Source: Tessaracoccus flavescens
Lineage (GTDB): Bacteria; Actinomycetota; Actinomycetes; Propionibacteriales; Propionibacteriaceae
Reading direction: 5' to 3'
Length of the DNA: 64,000 nucleotides
Assembly (NCBI RefSeq): GCF_001998865.1
Contig: NZ_CP019607.1
Coordinates: 2,232,001 to 2,296,000 of the forward strand
Under the pieces are notes generated by a model. The model did no database searches and was not told the DNA's origin. It was given only the letters and a program-made list of their open reading frames with translations. How positions within the stretch are numbered: position 1 is the first letter of the stretch; each line of letters opens with the position of its first letter. Both the position numbers and the translations under genes were made by a program. Positions 1 through 9,198 of the stretch are shown here, in pieces.

Positions 1-396
1 CTCGGCAGGGCTGGTCACGGGGGTAGGGTCCTCATCGGCGACGGGAACTACCCGTCCATGAACGGGGTCAACCCGTCTGCCGAGCGGATCTACCTCAACC
101 TCGCCCCCGGCCTGCTCACGGTGAGCCAAATCCTCGACGTGGTGAAGGAGACGATCCCAGTCGAGGAGGTCTGCATCATGGTCCCGGCCGACGACGCCGT
201 CGGCGTGGAGCGCCCTGAGACCATTCCCGCTCACGACGAGTACCGCGAGACCATGAATGGCGTGCCGTTCACAGAGATCAAGCGGTGGGAGTTCTATGAG
301 GTGGCAAAGCGCCCTGACGTGACCGTGTTCATCCAGTCGGCCGACCAGCGCCTGTACGCCAACGTCATGCTGACGCTCGGCGTGCGCACCACCTGA
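1..396 (+). CDS. RbsD/FucU family sugar-binding or mutarotase protein, 5' end missing
   Basis: The frame is open from base 1, so the start lies before the window. The first visible residues, GHGGRVLIGDGNYPS, match the RbsD/FucU signature in which the early His is the catalytic or sugar-contacting residue. The ATG at 58 falls inside this conserved segment and is not the real start. Members interconvert anomers of ribose or fucose and often sit beside sugar ABC transporters. Here the gene converges on the transporter operon at 461-4477 and shares a terminator with it. The exact sugar is unknown. Confidence 0.8.
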   Translation, partial: LGRAGHGGRVLIGDGNYPSMNGVNPSAERIYLNLAPGLLTVSQILDVVKETIPVEEVCIMVPADDAVGVERPETIPAHDEYRETMNGVPFTEIKRWEFYEVAKRPDVTVFIQSADQRLYANVMLTLGVRTT

Positions 397-414
397 TTCC
401 CATCACGACGCACA

Positions 415-452
415 CAACGGGAGGGGCGCCTCGCTTGGCGCCCCTCCCGTTG
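415..452. terminator. Bidirectional terminator
   Basis: A 16-bp perfect stem (arms 415-430 and 437-452) with a TCGCTT loop lies between the convergent RbsD-like gene and the sugar-binding protein gene. It can serve both strands. Confidence 0.85.
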
Positions 453-460
453 TTCGGAGA

Positions 461-1582
461 TCAGCTGTTCTCTTCGATCAGCTTCATCCGCTCCGGATCG
501 TTGGCGAAGACCTCCTTGAGGTTCGCCTTGGTCACGACGACGGGATCGAGCTGGTAGATCGGGACATCGACCTTGCCGTTGTTCTCGGTGGCGTCGCCCT
601 CGGGCAGGGCCTCACCCTTCTGGGCTGCCTTGATCAGTTCCACGGTCTTACCGACCAGATCCTCCGTGGGCTTTGCGACGGTGGAGTACTGCTTGCCGGA
701 GGCGATCCAGGCGATTGTCTCGTTCTCGGCGTCCAGGCCTGAGGTCACGGGGATCTCCTGGCCGGCCTGCTCGGCAGAGGTGATGATCGCGCGGGCGATG
801 CCGTCGTTGGGGGCAAGCACGCCGTCGATCTTCTTGTCGGAGTAGAAGCCCGACAGGAGGGAGTCCATGCGGGCCTGGGCCTTGGAGTTGTCCCAATCCT
901 GCGTCGCGGCCTGGGTGAAGTCCAGCTGGCCAGAGACGACCACGAGCGTGCCGTCGTCGATCTTCGGCTGAAGGACCTTCATTGCGCCCTCGAAGAACTT
1001 CGGGGCGTTCGGGTCTGCGGGGCTGCCCGCGAACAGCTCGATGTTGTAGGGGCCGGAGCCCTTCTCGGCTGCGAGGCCGTCCAGCAGAGCCTGTCCCTGC
1101 AGCTCACCGGTGCGGATGTTGCCGAACTGGATGACGCCGTCGACGGCGTCGGTGTTCTCGATGAGTCGGTCGTAGCCGAGCACGAGCACACCAGAGGACT
1201 TGGCCGTCTCGAGGACGGACCCGAGCTGGGTGCCGTCGACGGGGCCGACGACGATCGCCTCGGCACCCTGCTCGATCATGGCCTCGATCTGCTGTTGCTG
1301 CTGAGGCACCTTGTTGTCAGCCGCCTGGATGAGGGGCGTGAAGCCGGCCTCCGTGAGCTGGCTGTCGAACAGCGTCTGGGCTTCCTTCCAGTTCTGGGTG
1401 CCGAGCCAGGGGAGGGCCACGCCGATGGTCGCATCGGCGGCGAATCCTCCGGCCGCGGTTGAGGAGCTGCCTGAGGAGCTCGGGTCGGTTGACGTGGTGC
1501 CCTCACGACCGCCGCCGCAGGCGGTCAGGCTGAGAGCGGCCACGATCATCGATGCCACGAGTGGTGCTGCCTTGAACTTCAT
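461..1582 (-). CDS. Sugar ABC transporter substrate-binding lipoprotein (ChvE/XylF type)
   Basis: 373 aa. The N-terminus is a lipoprotein signal with lipobox LTAC, followed by a Ser/Thr/Gly linker and a type I periplasmic sugar-binding fold (IGVALPWLGTQNW near the start, PVTSGLDAENETIAWIASGK near the C-terminus). It resembles the ChvE/multiple-sugar group and xylose-binding proteins. The ATG at 1582 is preceded by AAAGGA at good spacing; an in-frame ATG 15 bases upstream lacks one. It is the last gene of a three-gene minus-strand operon with the permease and ATPase. The sugar could be xylose, glucose, galactose or arabinose. Confidence 0.9.
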   Translation of the reverse strand: MKFKAAPLVASMIVAALSLTACGGGREGTTSTDPSSSGSSSTAAGGFAADATIGVALPWLGTQNWKEAQTLFDSQLTEAGFTPLIQAADNKVPQQQQQIEAMIEQGAEAIVVGPVDGTQLGSVLETAKSSGVLVLGYDRLIENTDAVDGVIQFGNIRTGELQGQALLDGLAAEKGSGPYNIELFAGSPADPNAPKFFEGAMKVLQPKIDDGTLVVVSGQLDFTQAATQDWDNSKAQARMDSLLSGFYSDKKIDGVLAPNDGIARAIITSAEQAGQEIPVTSGLDAENETIAWIASGKQYSTVAKPTEDLVGKTVELIKAAQKGEALPEGDATENNGKVDVPIYQLDPVVVTKANLKEVFANDPERMKLIEENS

Positions 1583-1653
1583 CGTGTTTCCTTTCATGCC
1601 TACGAGGGGATCGGAGGCTGTTTCCAGATGGGGTCTGGGGTGTGACTGAGGGG

Positions 1654-2892
1654 TCAGTCGGTCTTGAGGGGGAGCGGTTCGGCCTTGTCCTTGCTGAACC
1701 GACGCGTCATGGTGCCGATGATGGAGGGCTTGCCTGCGACCTTGTTGCGTACATCGAAGGCGACGGCGGCCAGCAGGACGAGTCCCTTGATGACCTGGGT
1801 CTGGTCGGCGCCGACACCCATCAGCATCAGGCCGCTGTTCAGGACGGCCATCACGAGGCCGCCGATCATGGACCCGGTGACGGTACCGATGCCGCCTGAG
1901 ACGGCCGCGCCACCGATGAACACGGCCGCGATGGCGTCGAGTTCCCAGGCGGTGCCGTCGGTCGGGCCGGCCGCGGTGGATCGGCCGATGAACAGGATGC
2001 CCGCGACCGCGGCAAGGAAGGACATGTTCATCATCACGAAGAAGTAGACCTTTGGGACGCTGACCCCGGAGAGTGCAGCGGCGGCCTTGTTCCCGCCGAC
2101 GGCGTAGATGTGGCGTCCAAAGCGGGTGCGCTGCGTGAGGATGTGGTAGATGATCACGAGACCGACGAGGATGAGCCCGGGAATCGGGAACGACGTGCCA
2201 GGACGGCCGCTGCCGAACAGGTAGGTGGCGTAGCCGATGATGACGGACACGAGGACGATGCGGGCAATGGAGGCCCACAGCGGTGCCTCGTGCTTGCGGG
2301 CGAGCAGGGCGCGCCGACGCCGCAGCTCATGTACAACGAACCAAGCGATGGCCACGAGGCCCAGCAGCAGGGTCGAGTTGTTCAGCCCCGTGTCTGGGCC
2401 CCACTCGGGCAGGTAGCCGGCGCCGAAGACGGTGAACTCGGAGGGGACCGGGACGGAGATGGACTTCGAGATCCAGATCACGAGGCCACGGAAGATCATC
2501 ATCCCGGCCAGCGTCGTGATGAACCCTGGGATGCCCATCTTGGAGAGCCAGAATCCGTGCCACGCGCCGACGACGATGCCGACGACGAGGCCGAGCAGTA
2601 GGCCCAGCCACCAGGGGAAGCCGAGGTCGCGGATGCTGAGCGCGACGCACATTCCGACGAAGGCCGACACGGAGCCGACCGACAGATCGATGTGGCCCAC
2701 GACGATCACCATCACCATGCCGATCGCCAGGACGAGCACGTAGGCATTGCCGGAGATCAGGTTCTGGAAGTTGGAGGGGGTGAGCATCCGCCCGCCGGAA
2801 ATGACGTTGAACACGACGATGAGCGCGATCAGCGCTAGCGCCATGGTGTACTGCTGGAGATTGCCTCCGAACACCTGCTTGAGGTATTTCAT
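1654..2892 (-). CDS. Sugar ABC transporter permease (XylH/GguB type)
   Basis: 412 aa, strongly hydrophobic, about ten membrane segments. The segment VGHIDLSVGSVSAFVG is the family signature of BPD_transp_2 (ribose/xylose) permeases. It is longer than RbsC (about 320 aa) and fits the longer XylH/GguB group. An internal soluble loop rich in Arg lies at about residues 185-210. It lies 37 bases downstream of the ATPase and 71 bases upstream of the binding protein. Confidence 0.92.
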   Translation of the reverse strand: MKYLKQVFGGNLQQYTMALALIALIVVFNVISGGRMLTPSNFQNLISGNAYVLVLAIGMVMVIVVGHIDLSVGSVSAFVGMCVALSIRDLGFPWWLGLLLGLVVGIVVGAWHGFWLSKMGIPGFITTLAGMMIFRGLVIWISKSISVPVPSEFTVFGAGYLPEWGPDTGLNNSTLLLGLVAIAWFVVHELRRRRALLARKHEAPLWASIARIVLVSVIIGYATYLFGSGRPGTSFPIPGLILVGLVIIYHILTQRTRFGRHIYAVGGNKAAAALSGVSVPKVYFFVMMNMSFLAAVAGILFIGRSTAAGPTDGTAWELDAIAAVFIGGAAVSGGIGTVTGSMIGGLVMAVLNSGLMLMGVGADQTQVIKGLVLLAAVAFDVRNKVAGKPSIIGTMTRRFSKDKAEPLPLKTD

Positions 2893-2929
2893 GGTTGTTA
2901 TCCCTTGTGTTTCAGGCTCAGGACAGTGC

Positions 2930-4477
2930 CTAGTCCGCTGGCACGGTCGAGGTGGTGGTCATGCGGCGCATCAGGGTTTCCTGGTCGGCGTCACGCGAGG
3001 CGAGCTCGCCGGTGATCTTCCCTTCGCGGATTGTGTAGATGCGGTCGGTGATGCCGAGCAGTTCGGGCAACTCGGACGAGATCACGATGACAGCCTTGCC
3101 CTGGTCGGCGATAGCGTGGATCAGCTTGTAGATCTCGTACTTCGCGCCGACGTCGATGCCACGGGTGGGCTCATCGAGGATCAGCACCTGCGGTTCGGTG
3201 TACATCCACTTCGCCAAGACGACCTTCTGCTGGTTGCCCCCCGAGAGTGTGGCCACGCCCACATCGACGCTGGACGTCTTGATCCTCAAGTCGGTGCGAT
3301 AGCGCTCGGCGACGTGCGCCTCCTTGTCGAGCTGCAGCAGCCCGTGCGAGACGATGTCTTTGAGGTTGGCTGAGACGATGGTCGACTTGATGGAGTCCAG
3401 GAGGTTCAGCCCGAGCGTCTTGCGGTCTTCGGTCACGTAGGCAAGGCCGTCGCCGATGGCTTCGGCGACGGAGGTTGGGTTGATCTCTCTGCCGTCGAGC
3501 CACATCCGGCCGGAGAGGTAGGTGCCATACGAACGCCCGAAGAGGGAACGCATCAGTTCGGTGCGGCCGGCCCCCATCAGCCCGGCGAAGCCGACCACCT
3601 CGCCGCGGCGCACCGTGAAGGAGGCGTCGCAGCTGGCCAGCTTGCCTGGGATGTTCGGGTGTTCGACGTTCCAACCAGAGACCTCGAAGAGCGTCTCACC
3701 GATGTGCGGCTCATGCTCTGGGTAACGGTTCTCGATGGAGCGCCCGACCATGGCCTTGATGATGCGGTCCTCGTCGACCTGGCCGGCGGTGACGTCGTAG
3801 GTGTCGACCGTCTTGCCGTCACGGATCACCGTCACCGCGTCGGAGACGGCGGCGATCTCGTTGAGCTTGTGGGAGATCATGATGCACGTGATGCCCTTGG
3901 CCTTCAGCCCGCGCATGAGCTCGAGCAGGTTCTCCGAGTCGTCCTCGTTGAGGGCCGAGGTCGGCTCGTCGAGGATGAGGAGGCGCACGTTCTTGGACAG
4001 AGCCTTTGCGATCTCGACGAGTTGCTGCTGCCCGACGCCGAGGTTCTTCACGGGCGTGTCGGGGTCGATCTCCAGGCCGACTCGGGCGAGCAGTTCCATG
4101 GCCTGGATTCGTGCCGTGTTCCAGTCGATGAGCAGGCCCCGCACTACCTCGGAGCCGAGGTAGATGTTCTCCGTCACGGACAGCTCGGGGATCAGCGCCA
4201 ACTCCTGGTGGATGATGACGATTCCCTGCTCCTCGGAGTCCCGGATGGAGGAGAATTTCATCTCCCTACCCTCGAAGAGGATGTGGCCGTCGTAGGTACC
4301 GTGCTGGTAGACCCCCGAGAGCACCTTCATGAGGGTGCTCTTGCCTGCGCCGTTTTCCCCGCAGATCGCGTGGATGTCTCCGCGCCGCACCTGCATGGTG
4401 ACGTCGTCCAGCGCTCGCACGCCTGGGAACTCCTTGGTGATGCTCACCATTTCGAGTAACACATGACCGTTCGTCAT
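2930..4477 (-). CDS. Sugar ABC transporter ATP-binding protein with two ABC domains (XylG/GguA type)
   Basis: 515 aa, the usual length for RbsA/XylG/GguA. The first domain has Walker A GENGAGKST at residues 40-48, LGVGQQQ as signature and LLILDEPTSALNE as Walker B. The second domain has a degenerate P-loop (GLMGAGRTE) but a good signature (LSGGNQQK) and LILDEPTRGIDVGAK, the normal asymmetry of this family. It is the first gene of the operon, divergent from the ROK regulator at 4755. Confidence 0.93.
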   Translation of the reverse strand: MTNGHVLLEMVSITKEFPGVRALDDVTMQVRRGDIHAICGENGAGKSTLMKVLSGVYQHGTYDGHILFEGREMKFSSIRDSEEQGIVIIHQELALIPELSVTENIYLGSEVVRGLLIDWNTARIQAMELLARVGLEIDPDTPVKNLGVGQQQLVEIAKALSKNVRLLILDEPTSALNEDDSENLLELMRGLKAKGITCIMISHKLNEIAAVSDAVTVIRDGKTVDTYDVTAGQVDEDRIIKAMVGRSIENRYPEHEPHIGETLFEVSGWNVEHPNIPGKLASCDASFTVRRGEVVGFAGLMGAGRTELMRSLFGRSYGTYLSGRMWLDGREINPTSVAEAIGDGLAYVTEDRKTLGLNLLDSIKSTIVSANLKDIVSHGLLQLDKEAHVAERYRTDLRIKTSSVDVGVATLSGGNQQKVVLAKWMYTEPQVLILDEPTRGIDVGAKYEIYKLIHAIADQGKAVIVISSELPELLGITDRIYTIREGKITGELASRDADQETLMRRMTTTSTVPAD

Positions 4478-4529
4478 TGCGCTCCAGTCCTCTGTGACCT
4501 GCCTGGGATCGACCTCGGCCCCATGGCTT

Positions 4530-4588
4530 CAACTAGTAAAGGCAAAGTTAGTATCCCACTTTGCTTGGCGTCAACTAGTAAAGCCAAG
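4530..4588. promoter_or_regulatory. Direct-repeat operator for the ROK regulator
   Basis: TCAACTAGTAAAG followed by (G/C)CAA occurs at 4530 and again at 4571. The 41-base offset is close to four helical turns. The second copy is also framed by CTTGGC and GCCAAG as an inverted repeat (4564-4587). The repeats lie in the 277-base divergent region between the transporter operon and the ROK gene, so they are the likely repressor sites for both. This is inference from position and symmetry. Confidence 0.6.
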
Positions 4589-4754
4589 TGTTATCGAACT
4601 GTGACGTTTCTCGAGGTGGCGTTCGGTCTGAACTTTGGCCGTGGAGGTCGTAGCTGCGGCTCAGGGGTGCTCTTGTGTTTCTTTGGTGAAGGGAGTGGTC
4701 CCTGGCGCAGGCGCATTCACCCGCTGTATCACGCGCGTGGGGTAGCTTTGGGGC

Positions 4755-5912
4755 GTGATCGAGGTGCCAGGCGCTAGGGGTTCGCAGTCGTCGCTGCGTG
4801 AAGCCAATAGTGCTAGCCTCGTCGAGGCTGTCCGGCACTACGGCCAGGTCACCCAGGTCGAATTGGCTGCGCTGACGGGGCTGTCCCAGGCCACCGTTTC
4901 GAATCTCGTCAAGAATCTCCAAGCGGCGGGCATCGTGCAGACGAGCGCGACGGTGCGTTCGGGTCGGCGGGCTCAGGCAGTGTCGCTCGTGCGGTCCTCG
5001 GACTTGTCTGTCGGCGTCCACATCGGGCGTCGCCGCATGGAGGTCCTGATCGCGGACGCGTCATGGAGCGTGACGGCTCAGCAACGCTTCCCGCTGCCGG
5101 TCGAACACCGCTACGACACCACGCTCGATCGCGTCGCCATGTTGCTCGCTGAGCTCACCGATCAGGTGGGGGCTTCGCTCAATGAGGTTGGAACGGTCGG
5201 CCTCGCCATTCCCGGGGGCCCAGGCGGGCTCGACGCCTTGACCGGCTGGGATCAGATTGATCCGGCGGAGGTGCTGGGCAAGCGGCTCGGGCGGGAGGTG
5301 GTCCTGGTCCGGGAGGCCGAGGCGGTCGCGGTGGCTGAGGCCAGGTTCGGCGCGTTGCGAGGTGTCGGGTCGGCACTCGTGGTGCGTGCATCCTCGGTGA
5401 CCGAGGCGGCCCTGGTGATCGATGGCAGACTCGCGCAGAGCGTAGGCGGTTGGGCTGGTGCGATGGGTCACATGGTGGCCGATCCCAATGGCCGAATCTG
5501 TCGCTGCGGTGCCCGCGGGTGCCTCAACACCGTTGTGTCTCAGGAGGCGTTGGCCGACCTCGTGCGGGTCTCGCACGGCCCATTGTCGCTTTCGGCGATC
5601 GTCCAGCGGGCCAACGACGGCGACCTTGGCTGTCGTCAGGTAGTTGCCCATGCGGCGACCGAGGTGGGCGCGAGGATCGCGGACGCGGCGACGCTGTTGG
5701 CGCCTCAACGGGTGTGCCTGTCTGGCCCGTTGACGGCGGGTGGGTTGTTCTTGGAGACGGTAGAGCAGGTGCTGAGAACCCGACCGTTGGTGCCCGTAGA
5801 TTGTCTGATTCATGGCGAGGTGGCGGACGCAGAGGTCCGCGGCGCACTCGCCGTCGCCGGTGACCAGTCTGGTCCGTGGGTGAGCAGAAGGGATGAGCAG
5901 GATGGTCAGTGA
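4755..5912 (+). CDS. ROK-family transcriptional repressor (XylR/NagC type)
   Basis: 385 aa. The N-terminal winged helix at about residues 25-75 (LAALTGLSQATVSNLVKNL) is followed by a ROK sugar-kinase-like domain with the zinc-binding motif CRCGARGC near residue 246, preceded by GAMGHM. The start is GTG at 4755, giving the usual length. It is divergent from the sugar transporter, which it probably represses until the sugar binds. Its last 20 bases overlap the ABC ATPase that follows. Confidence 0.9.
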   Translation: MIEVPGARGSQSSLREANSASLVEAVRHYGQVTQVELAALTGLSQATVSNLVKNLQAAGIVQTSATVRSGRRAQAVSLVRSSDLSVGVHIGRRRMEVLIADASWSVTAQQRFPLPVEHRYDTTLDRVAMLLAELTDQVGASLNEVGTVGLAIPGGPGGLDALTGWDQIDPAEVLGKRLGREVVLVREAEAVAVAEARFGALRGVGSALVVRASSVTEAALVIDGRLAQSVGGWAGAMGHMVADPNGRICRCGARGCLNTVVSQEALADLVRVSHGPLSLSAIVQRANDGDLGCRQVVAHAATEVGARIADAATLLAPQRVCLSGPLTAGGLFLETVEQVLRTRPLVPVDCLIHGEVADAEVRGALAVAGDQSGPWVSRRDEQDGQ

Positions 5913-6651
5913 TCGAGTTCCCCTGCTGCGGGTCCGCGGAATCGGGAAGTACTTTGGAGGGGTTCGGGCTGTCGATGACGTCGACCTGAGCGTCGGTCGG
6001 GGTGAGGTCGTCGCGCTTGTGGGCGACAACGCCGCAGGTAAGAGCACCCTCGCCCGCCTCATCGCAGGGGTGCTGCAGCCCGATGTGGGTGCCATCGAGT
6101 TTGATGGCGCAGCCGTGTCGATTCCGACGGCTCAGGCCGCTATCGGGTTGGGGGTCGCGACCGTGTTCCAGGAGTTTGCCCTCATCGAGAAGCTCGACGT
6201 GACCACCAATATCTTCCTTGGCCGCGAGCTGATCAAGGGAGGGCTTCTCGATCGCGGCCGGATGGACGACCTGGCCAGGCAATACCTCGGGCGCCTCAAC
6301 ACGCGCATCGCCGATCTCTACCAGCCGCTCGGGGAACTGTCGGCAGGGCAACGCCAGTGCGTCGCCATTGCCCGCACCCTCGTGGCGCAGCCGAGGCTCG
6401 TGGTGCTGGACGAACCGACCGCCTCGCTGTCGGTGAGCCAGACCGCCGAGGTGCTTGGTTACATCGAAGATCTGAAGGATCGTGGGCTCGGTGTGATCCT
6501 GATCAGCCACAACCTGACCGATGTGCGTGCGGTCGCCGACCGGGTCGAGGTACTGAGGCACGGTCGCAATAACGGTTCCTTCCCCGCCGCCACCGCCACC
6601 TATGAGGAGATCCTGGCCGCCATCACGGGCGCGACTCACTCGCGCCCGTGA
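5893..6651 (+). CDS. Single-domain sugar ABC transporter ATPase (FrcA type)
   Basis: 252 aa with one complete ABC domain: Walker A GDNAAGKST at about residues 43-51, signature LSAGQRQ, Walker B LVVLDEPTASLSV, and the H-loop LISHNL. This is the FrcA-like group, whose partners are a permease and a binding protein. No permease is left here and the binding-protein gene downstream is a fragment, so the ATPase may now be orphaned or may serve another permease. ATG at 5893 overlaps the ROK gene; ATG at 5902 is an alternative. Confidence 0.87.
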   Translation: MSRMVSDRVPLLRVRGIGKYFGGVRAVDDVDLSVGRGEVVALVGDNAAGKSTLARLIAGVLQPDVGAIEFDGAAVSIPTAQAAIGLGVATVFQEFALIEKLDVTTNIFLGRELIKGGLLDRGRMDDLARQYLGRLNTRIADLYQPLGELSAGQRQCVAIARTLVAQPRLVVLDEPTASLSVSQTAEVLGYIEDLKDRGLGVILISHNLTDVRAVADRVEVLRHGRNNGSFPAATATYEEILAAITGATHSRP

Positions 6652-6725
6652 CGTGAGCCGGCCTACAAAGAAGGCCGCTTGTTACCTGGGTAAGGGTGAA
6701 ACGCGGGTACCTTCGGCGCCGATGA

Positions 6726-7103
<378 letters not shown>

Positions 7104-7135
7104 TAAGTTCTGCTTCATCGAATGAGGAGGTCCCC

Positions 7136-7280
7136 GTGCGTCCCACCTCCAGCCGCGTGAACACAGGCGCATCCTTCGGCGGCGCATCCTTCGGGAACTC
7201 CGGCGACCAACTCCGCCGGCGGCTGGATCAACGTCCTTGTCACCGACCTCGAGGAGGCGGAGGCCCTGCTGGAGCGGTGA
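7136..7280 (+). pseudogene. Possible degenerate small gene
   Basis: A GTG at 7136 has a strong Shine-Dalgarno (GAGGAGG) but its frame runs into low-complexity Arg/Gly sequence. A second frame ends with a protein-like tail, GGWINVLVTDLEEAEALLER, and a stop at 7278. A frameshifted or internally deleted gene would explain both. The 342 bases between 7008 and 7351 otherwise hold only the terminator at 7016. Confidence 0.3.
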
Positions 7281-7350
7281 GCCCAGGTTTCAGGACGTGC
7301 GCGTCAACGCGTGGCGGGGCCAGGGCATTTGGACAGGGTGAGGAGGCGAC

Positions 7351-7866
7351 ATGACCCAGAGCCCGACGACCGAGGCCGCACCGGTGCAGACCGGTTTCGA
7401 CAGCTTCGTGACGAGCCGCGGAGGCCGACTGTGGCGCGCCGCGTGGTATCTCACCGGCGACCGGCACAAGGCGGAGGACCTGGTCCAGACCGCTCTGACC
7501 AAGGCGTACGGACGCTACGAGGCGCTCGGTGACGACGAGCAGTTCGAGGCCTACGTGCGCACCACCATGTACCGCACCTACGTGAAGTGGTGGCGGCGCA
7601 GGTGGAACGGTGAGCTGCCGAGCCACGACGTGCCGGAGGTCGCCGTCGACCCGACGCTGACCCCGGCCAGGATCGATCTGGCGCGCGCCCTGTCGGAGCT
7701 GCCGAAGATGCAGCGCGCCGTGCTGGTGCTTCGCTTCTACGAGGACCGCGCGGTGGCCGAGGTGGCCGGACTGCTCGGCATCTCGGAGGGCTCGGTCAAG
7801 ACGCACTCCTCCCGTGGCTGCGCGAACCTGCGCCGCTCAACGCATCTGACCGAGGAGGCATCATGA
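7351..7866 (+). CDS. SigE-family ECF-like RNA polymerase sigma factor
   Basis: 171 aa. Region 2 contains RAAWYLTGDRHKAEDLVQTAL and FEAYVRTTMYRTYVKWWRR, the hallmark of the actinobacterial SigE family (TIGR02983). Region 4 carries LPKMQRAVLVLRFYEDRAVAEVA and an HTH ending SEGSVKTHSSRG. A good GAGGAGG precedes the ATG. Its stop overlaps the next gene by 4 bases, so it is co-translated with a membrane protein that is likely its anti-sigma partner. Confidence 0.93.
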   Translation: MTQSPTTEAAPVQTGFDSFVTSRGGRLWRAAWYLTGDRHKAEDLVQTALTKAYGRYEALGDDEQFEAYVRTTMYRTYVKWWRRRWNGELPSHDVPEVAVDPTLTPARIDLARALSELPKMQRAVLVLRFYEDRAVAEVAGLLGISEGSVKTHSSRGCANLRRSTHLTEEAS

Positions 7867-8903
7867 GCGACATCCATGACCTGTTCCACGACAACGACAC
7901 CGCCGACCCCACCACGAATGGCTGGGCGGAGGAGGTCCGCTCGAGGCATCGCCGCAACCGCGTGCTGACCGGCGTCGCCGCCGGCGTACTCGCGGTCGGC
8001 CTCGCGGTCCCGGTGGGCGTGACCCTTGTGAACCGTTCCGGCGGCACGCCCGTCGCCTCGCCGGCCACTCAGCCACCGAGCGTCGCGCCCAGTGACCTCG
8101 AAGAGAGCGCCGGCCCCGATCCGTCGGATCCGGTCGACCCGCCGATGGGTGCATCCATCTGCCAGTCGGGGGCCGACGAGATGGCCAAGCGGCTCGCCGA
8201 GGCGTCGCCGCAGCCGGTAAGGGAGGGCGCGACCACGGCGTGGCTCTGCGGAGACGGCGTCTACCAGGGCCCTCTCGACCCGCTGACCGAGGGGGTCGAC
8301 GACGCGGTGAGGGCCTTCCTCAGCCAGCCGGAGGCTCCGCAGGACAGGGCGTGCACCATGGAGTACACGATGACCTACACGGTCGTGTTCGAGTACCCCG
8401 ACTCCACCATCATCCCGGTCACAGGTGAACTGCACGGCTGCCGCACCACCAGCGACGGGGCGACGCAGCGCGAGGGCGGACAGGAGTTCCTCGACACGGT
8501 CAAGGGGCTCTGGACGAAACAGCGCGCGTCGAGCGACTTCATCAACGACACGATGACCGCCTGCGCCGAGGCGAGGCAGCCGATCATTCCGGTCGATCTC
8601 ACCCAGCTGGTCGCGGCCCAGGTCTGCACCCGCAACGGGGAGGCGTGGGACACCGCCGGTCTCGGCGCCGACGAGGAGTTGGCTCGGCAGATCGTCGACT
8701 CCGTCGAGCAGGATGTCACCGAGGTCGGCGACACGTGGGAGTTCCGCACGCCGGAGCGCCGGATCGAGCTGGTCGACCGCTTCGGGGGGATCTTCACCCT
8801 CACCGAACTCACCGACGGCCGCTACACGTTCAAAGACGGCAAGGGCAACGACACGGCGTGGGAGCCCAGCCCCGAGCTGGCGAAGGCGATCGGGCTGGAC
8901 TGA
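7863..8903 (+). CDS. Membrane-anchored putative anti-sigma protein
   Basis: 346 aa. A short cytoplasmic N-terminus (about 45 aa) precedes one membrane helix (residues about 36-58), a Pro/Ser linker and an outer domain of about 250 aa that I do not recognise. The outer domain has several Cys, which suggests disulphides. It overlaps the sigma gene by ATGA. Its topology matches that of the serpin fusion at 11342, which follows another SigE-type gene, so an anti-sigma role is inferred from position and architecture only. Confidence 0.7.
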   Translation: MSDIHDLFHDNDTADPTTNGWAEEVRSRHRRNRVLTGVAAGVLAVGLAVPVGVTLVNRSGGTPVASPATQPPSVAPSDLEESAGPDPSDPVDPPMGASICQSGADEMAKRLAEASPQPVREGATTAWLCGDGVYQGPLDPLTEGVDDAVRAFLSQPEAPQDRACTMEYTMTYTVVFEYPDSTIIPVTGELHGCRTTSDGATQREGGQEFLDTVKGLWTKQRASSDFINDTMTACAEARQPIIPVDLTQLVAAQVCTRNGEAWDTAGLGADEELARQIVDSVEQDVTEVGDTWEFRTPERRIELVDRFGGIFTLTELTDGRYTFKDGKGNDTAWEPSPELAKAIGLD

Positions 8904-8965
8904 TCTCGAGGTCGATGCAACCAGATCGGTGACTCAGAGCGTCGAGAGGGTAGGAGGTTGTGCCG

Positions 8966-9136
8966 ATGACGACCCAGAAGCACCGCGCCACGCGTCGCGT
9001 CCTGCGGATCGTGCTCGTCGGCGTGCTCCTGATCGTCGGGCTCTGGGCGCTCACCTGGTGGGGCCTTGGGGGACCGACCAGCACGCGCGACCATTGCGCC
9101 GCCGCCTCCGCGAGCCAGGGGATCCCCTTTCCCTGA
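8966..9136 (+). CDS. Small single-pass membrane protein, 56 aa
   Basis: The ATG at 8966 is preceded by AGGAGG. The product has a basic start (QKHRATRRVLR), one membrane helix of about 20 residues ending ALTWWGLGG, and a short tail with one Cys. It lies 62 bases after the anti-sigma candidate and before a strong terminator, so it is probably the last gene of that operon. No function is recognised. Confidence 0.65.
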   Translation: MTTQKHRATRRVLRIVLVGVLLIVGLWALTWWGLGGPTSTRDHCAAASASQGIPFP

Positions 9137-9154
9137 CCCCGCGCGCCCGCGAAA

Positions 9155-9192
9155 ACGACCGTGGCCCCGTCGAGAGACGGGGCCACGGTCGT
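9155..9192. terminator. Bidirectional terminator
   Basis: A 17-bp perfect stem with a GAGA loop separates the small membrane protein gene from the convergent lipoate ligase gene. Confidence 0.9.
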
Positions 9193-9198
9193 GTCTGC

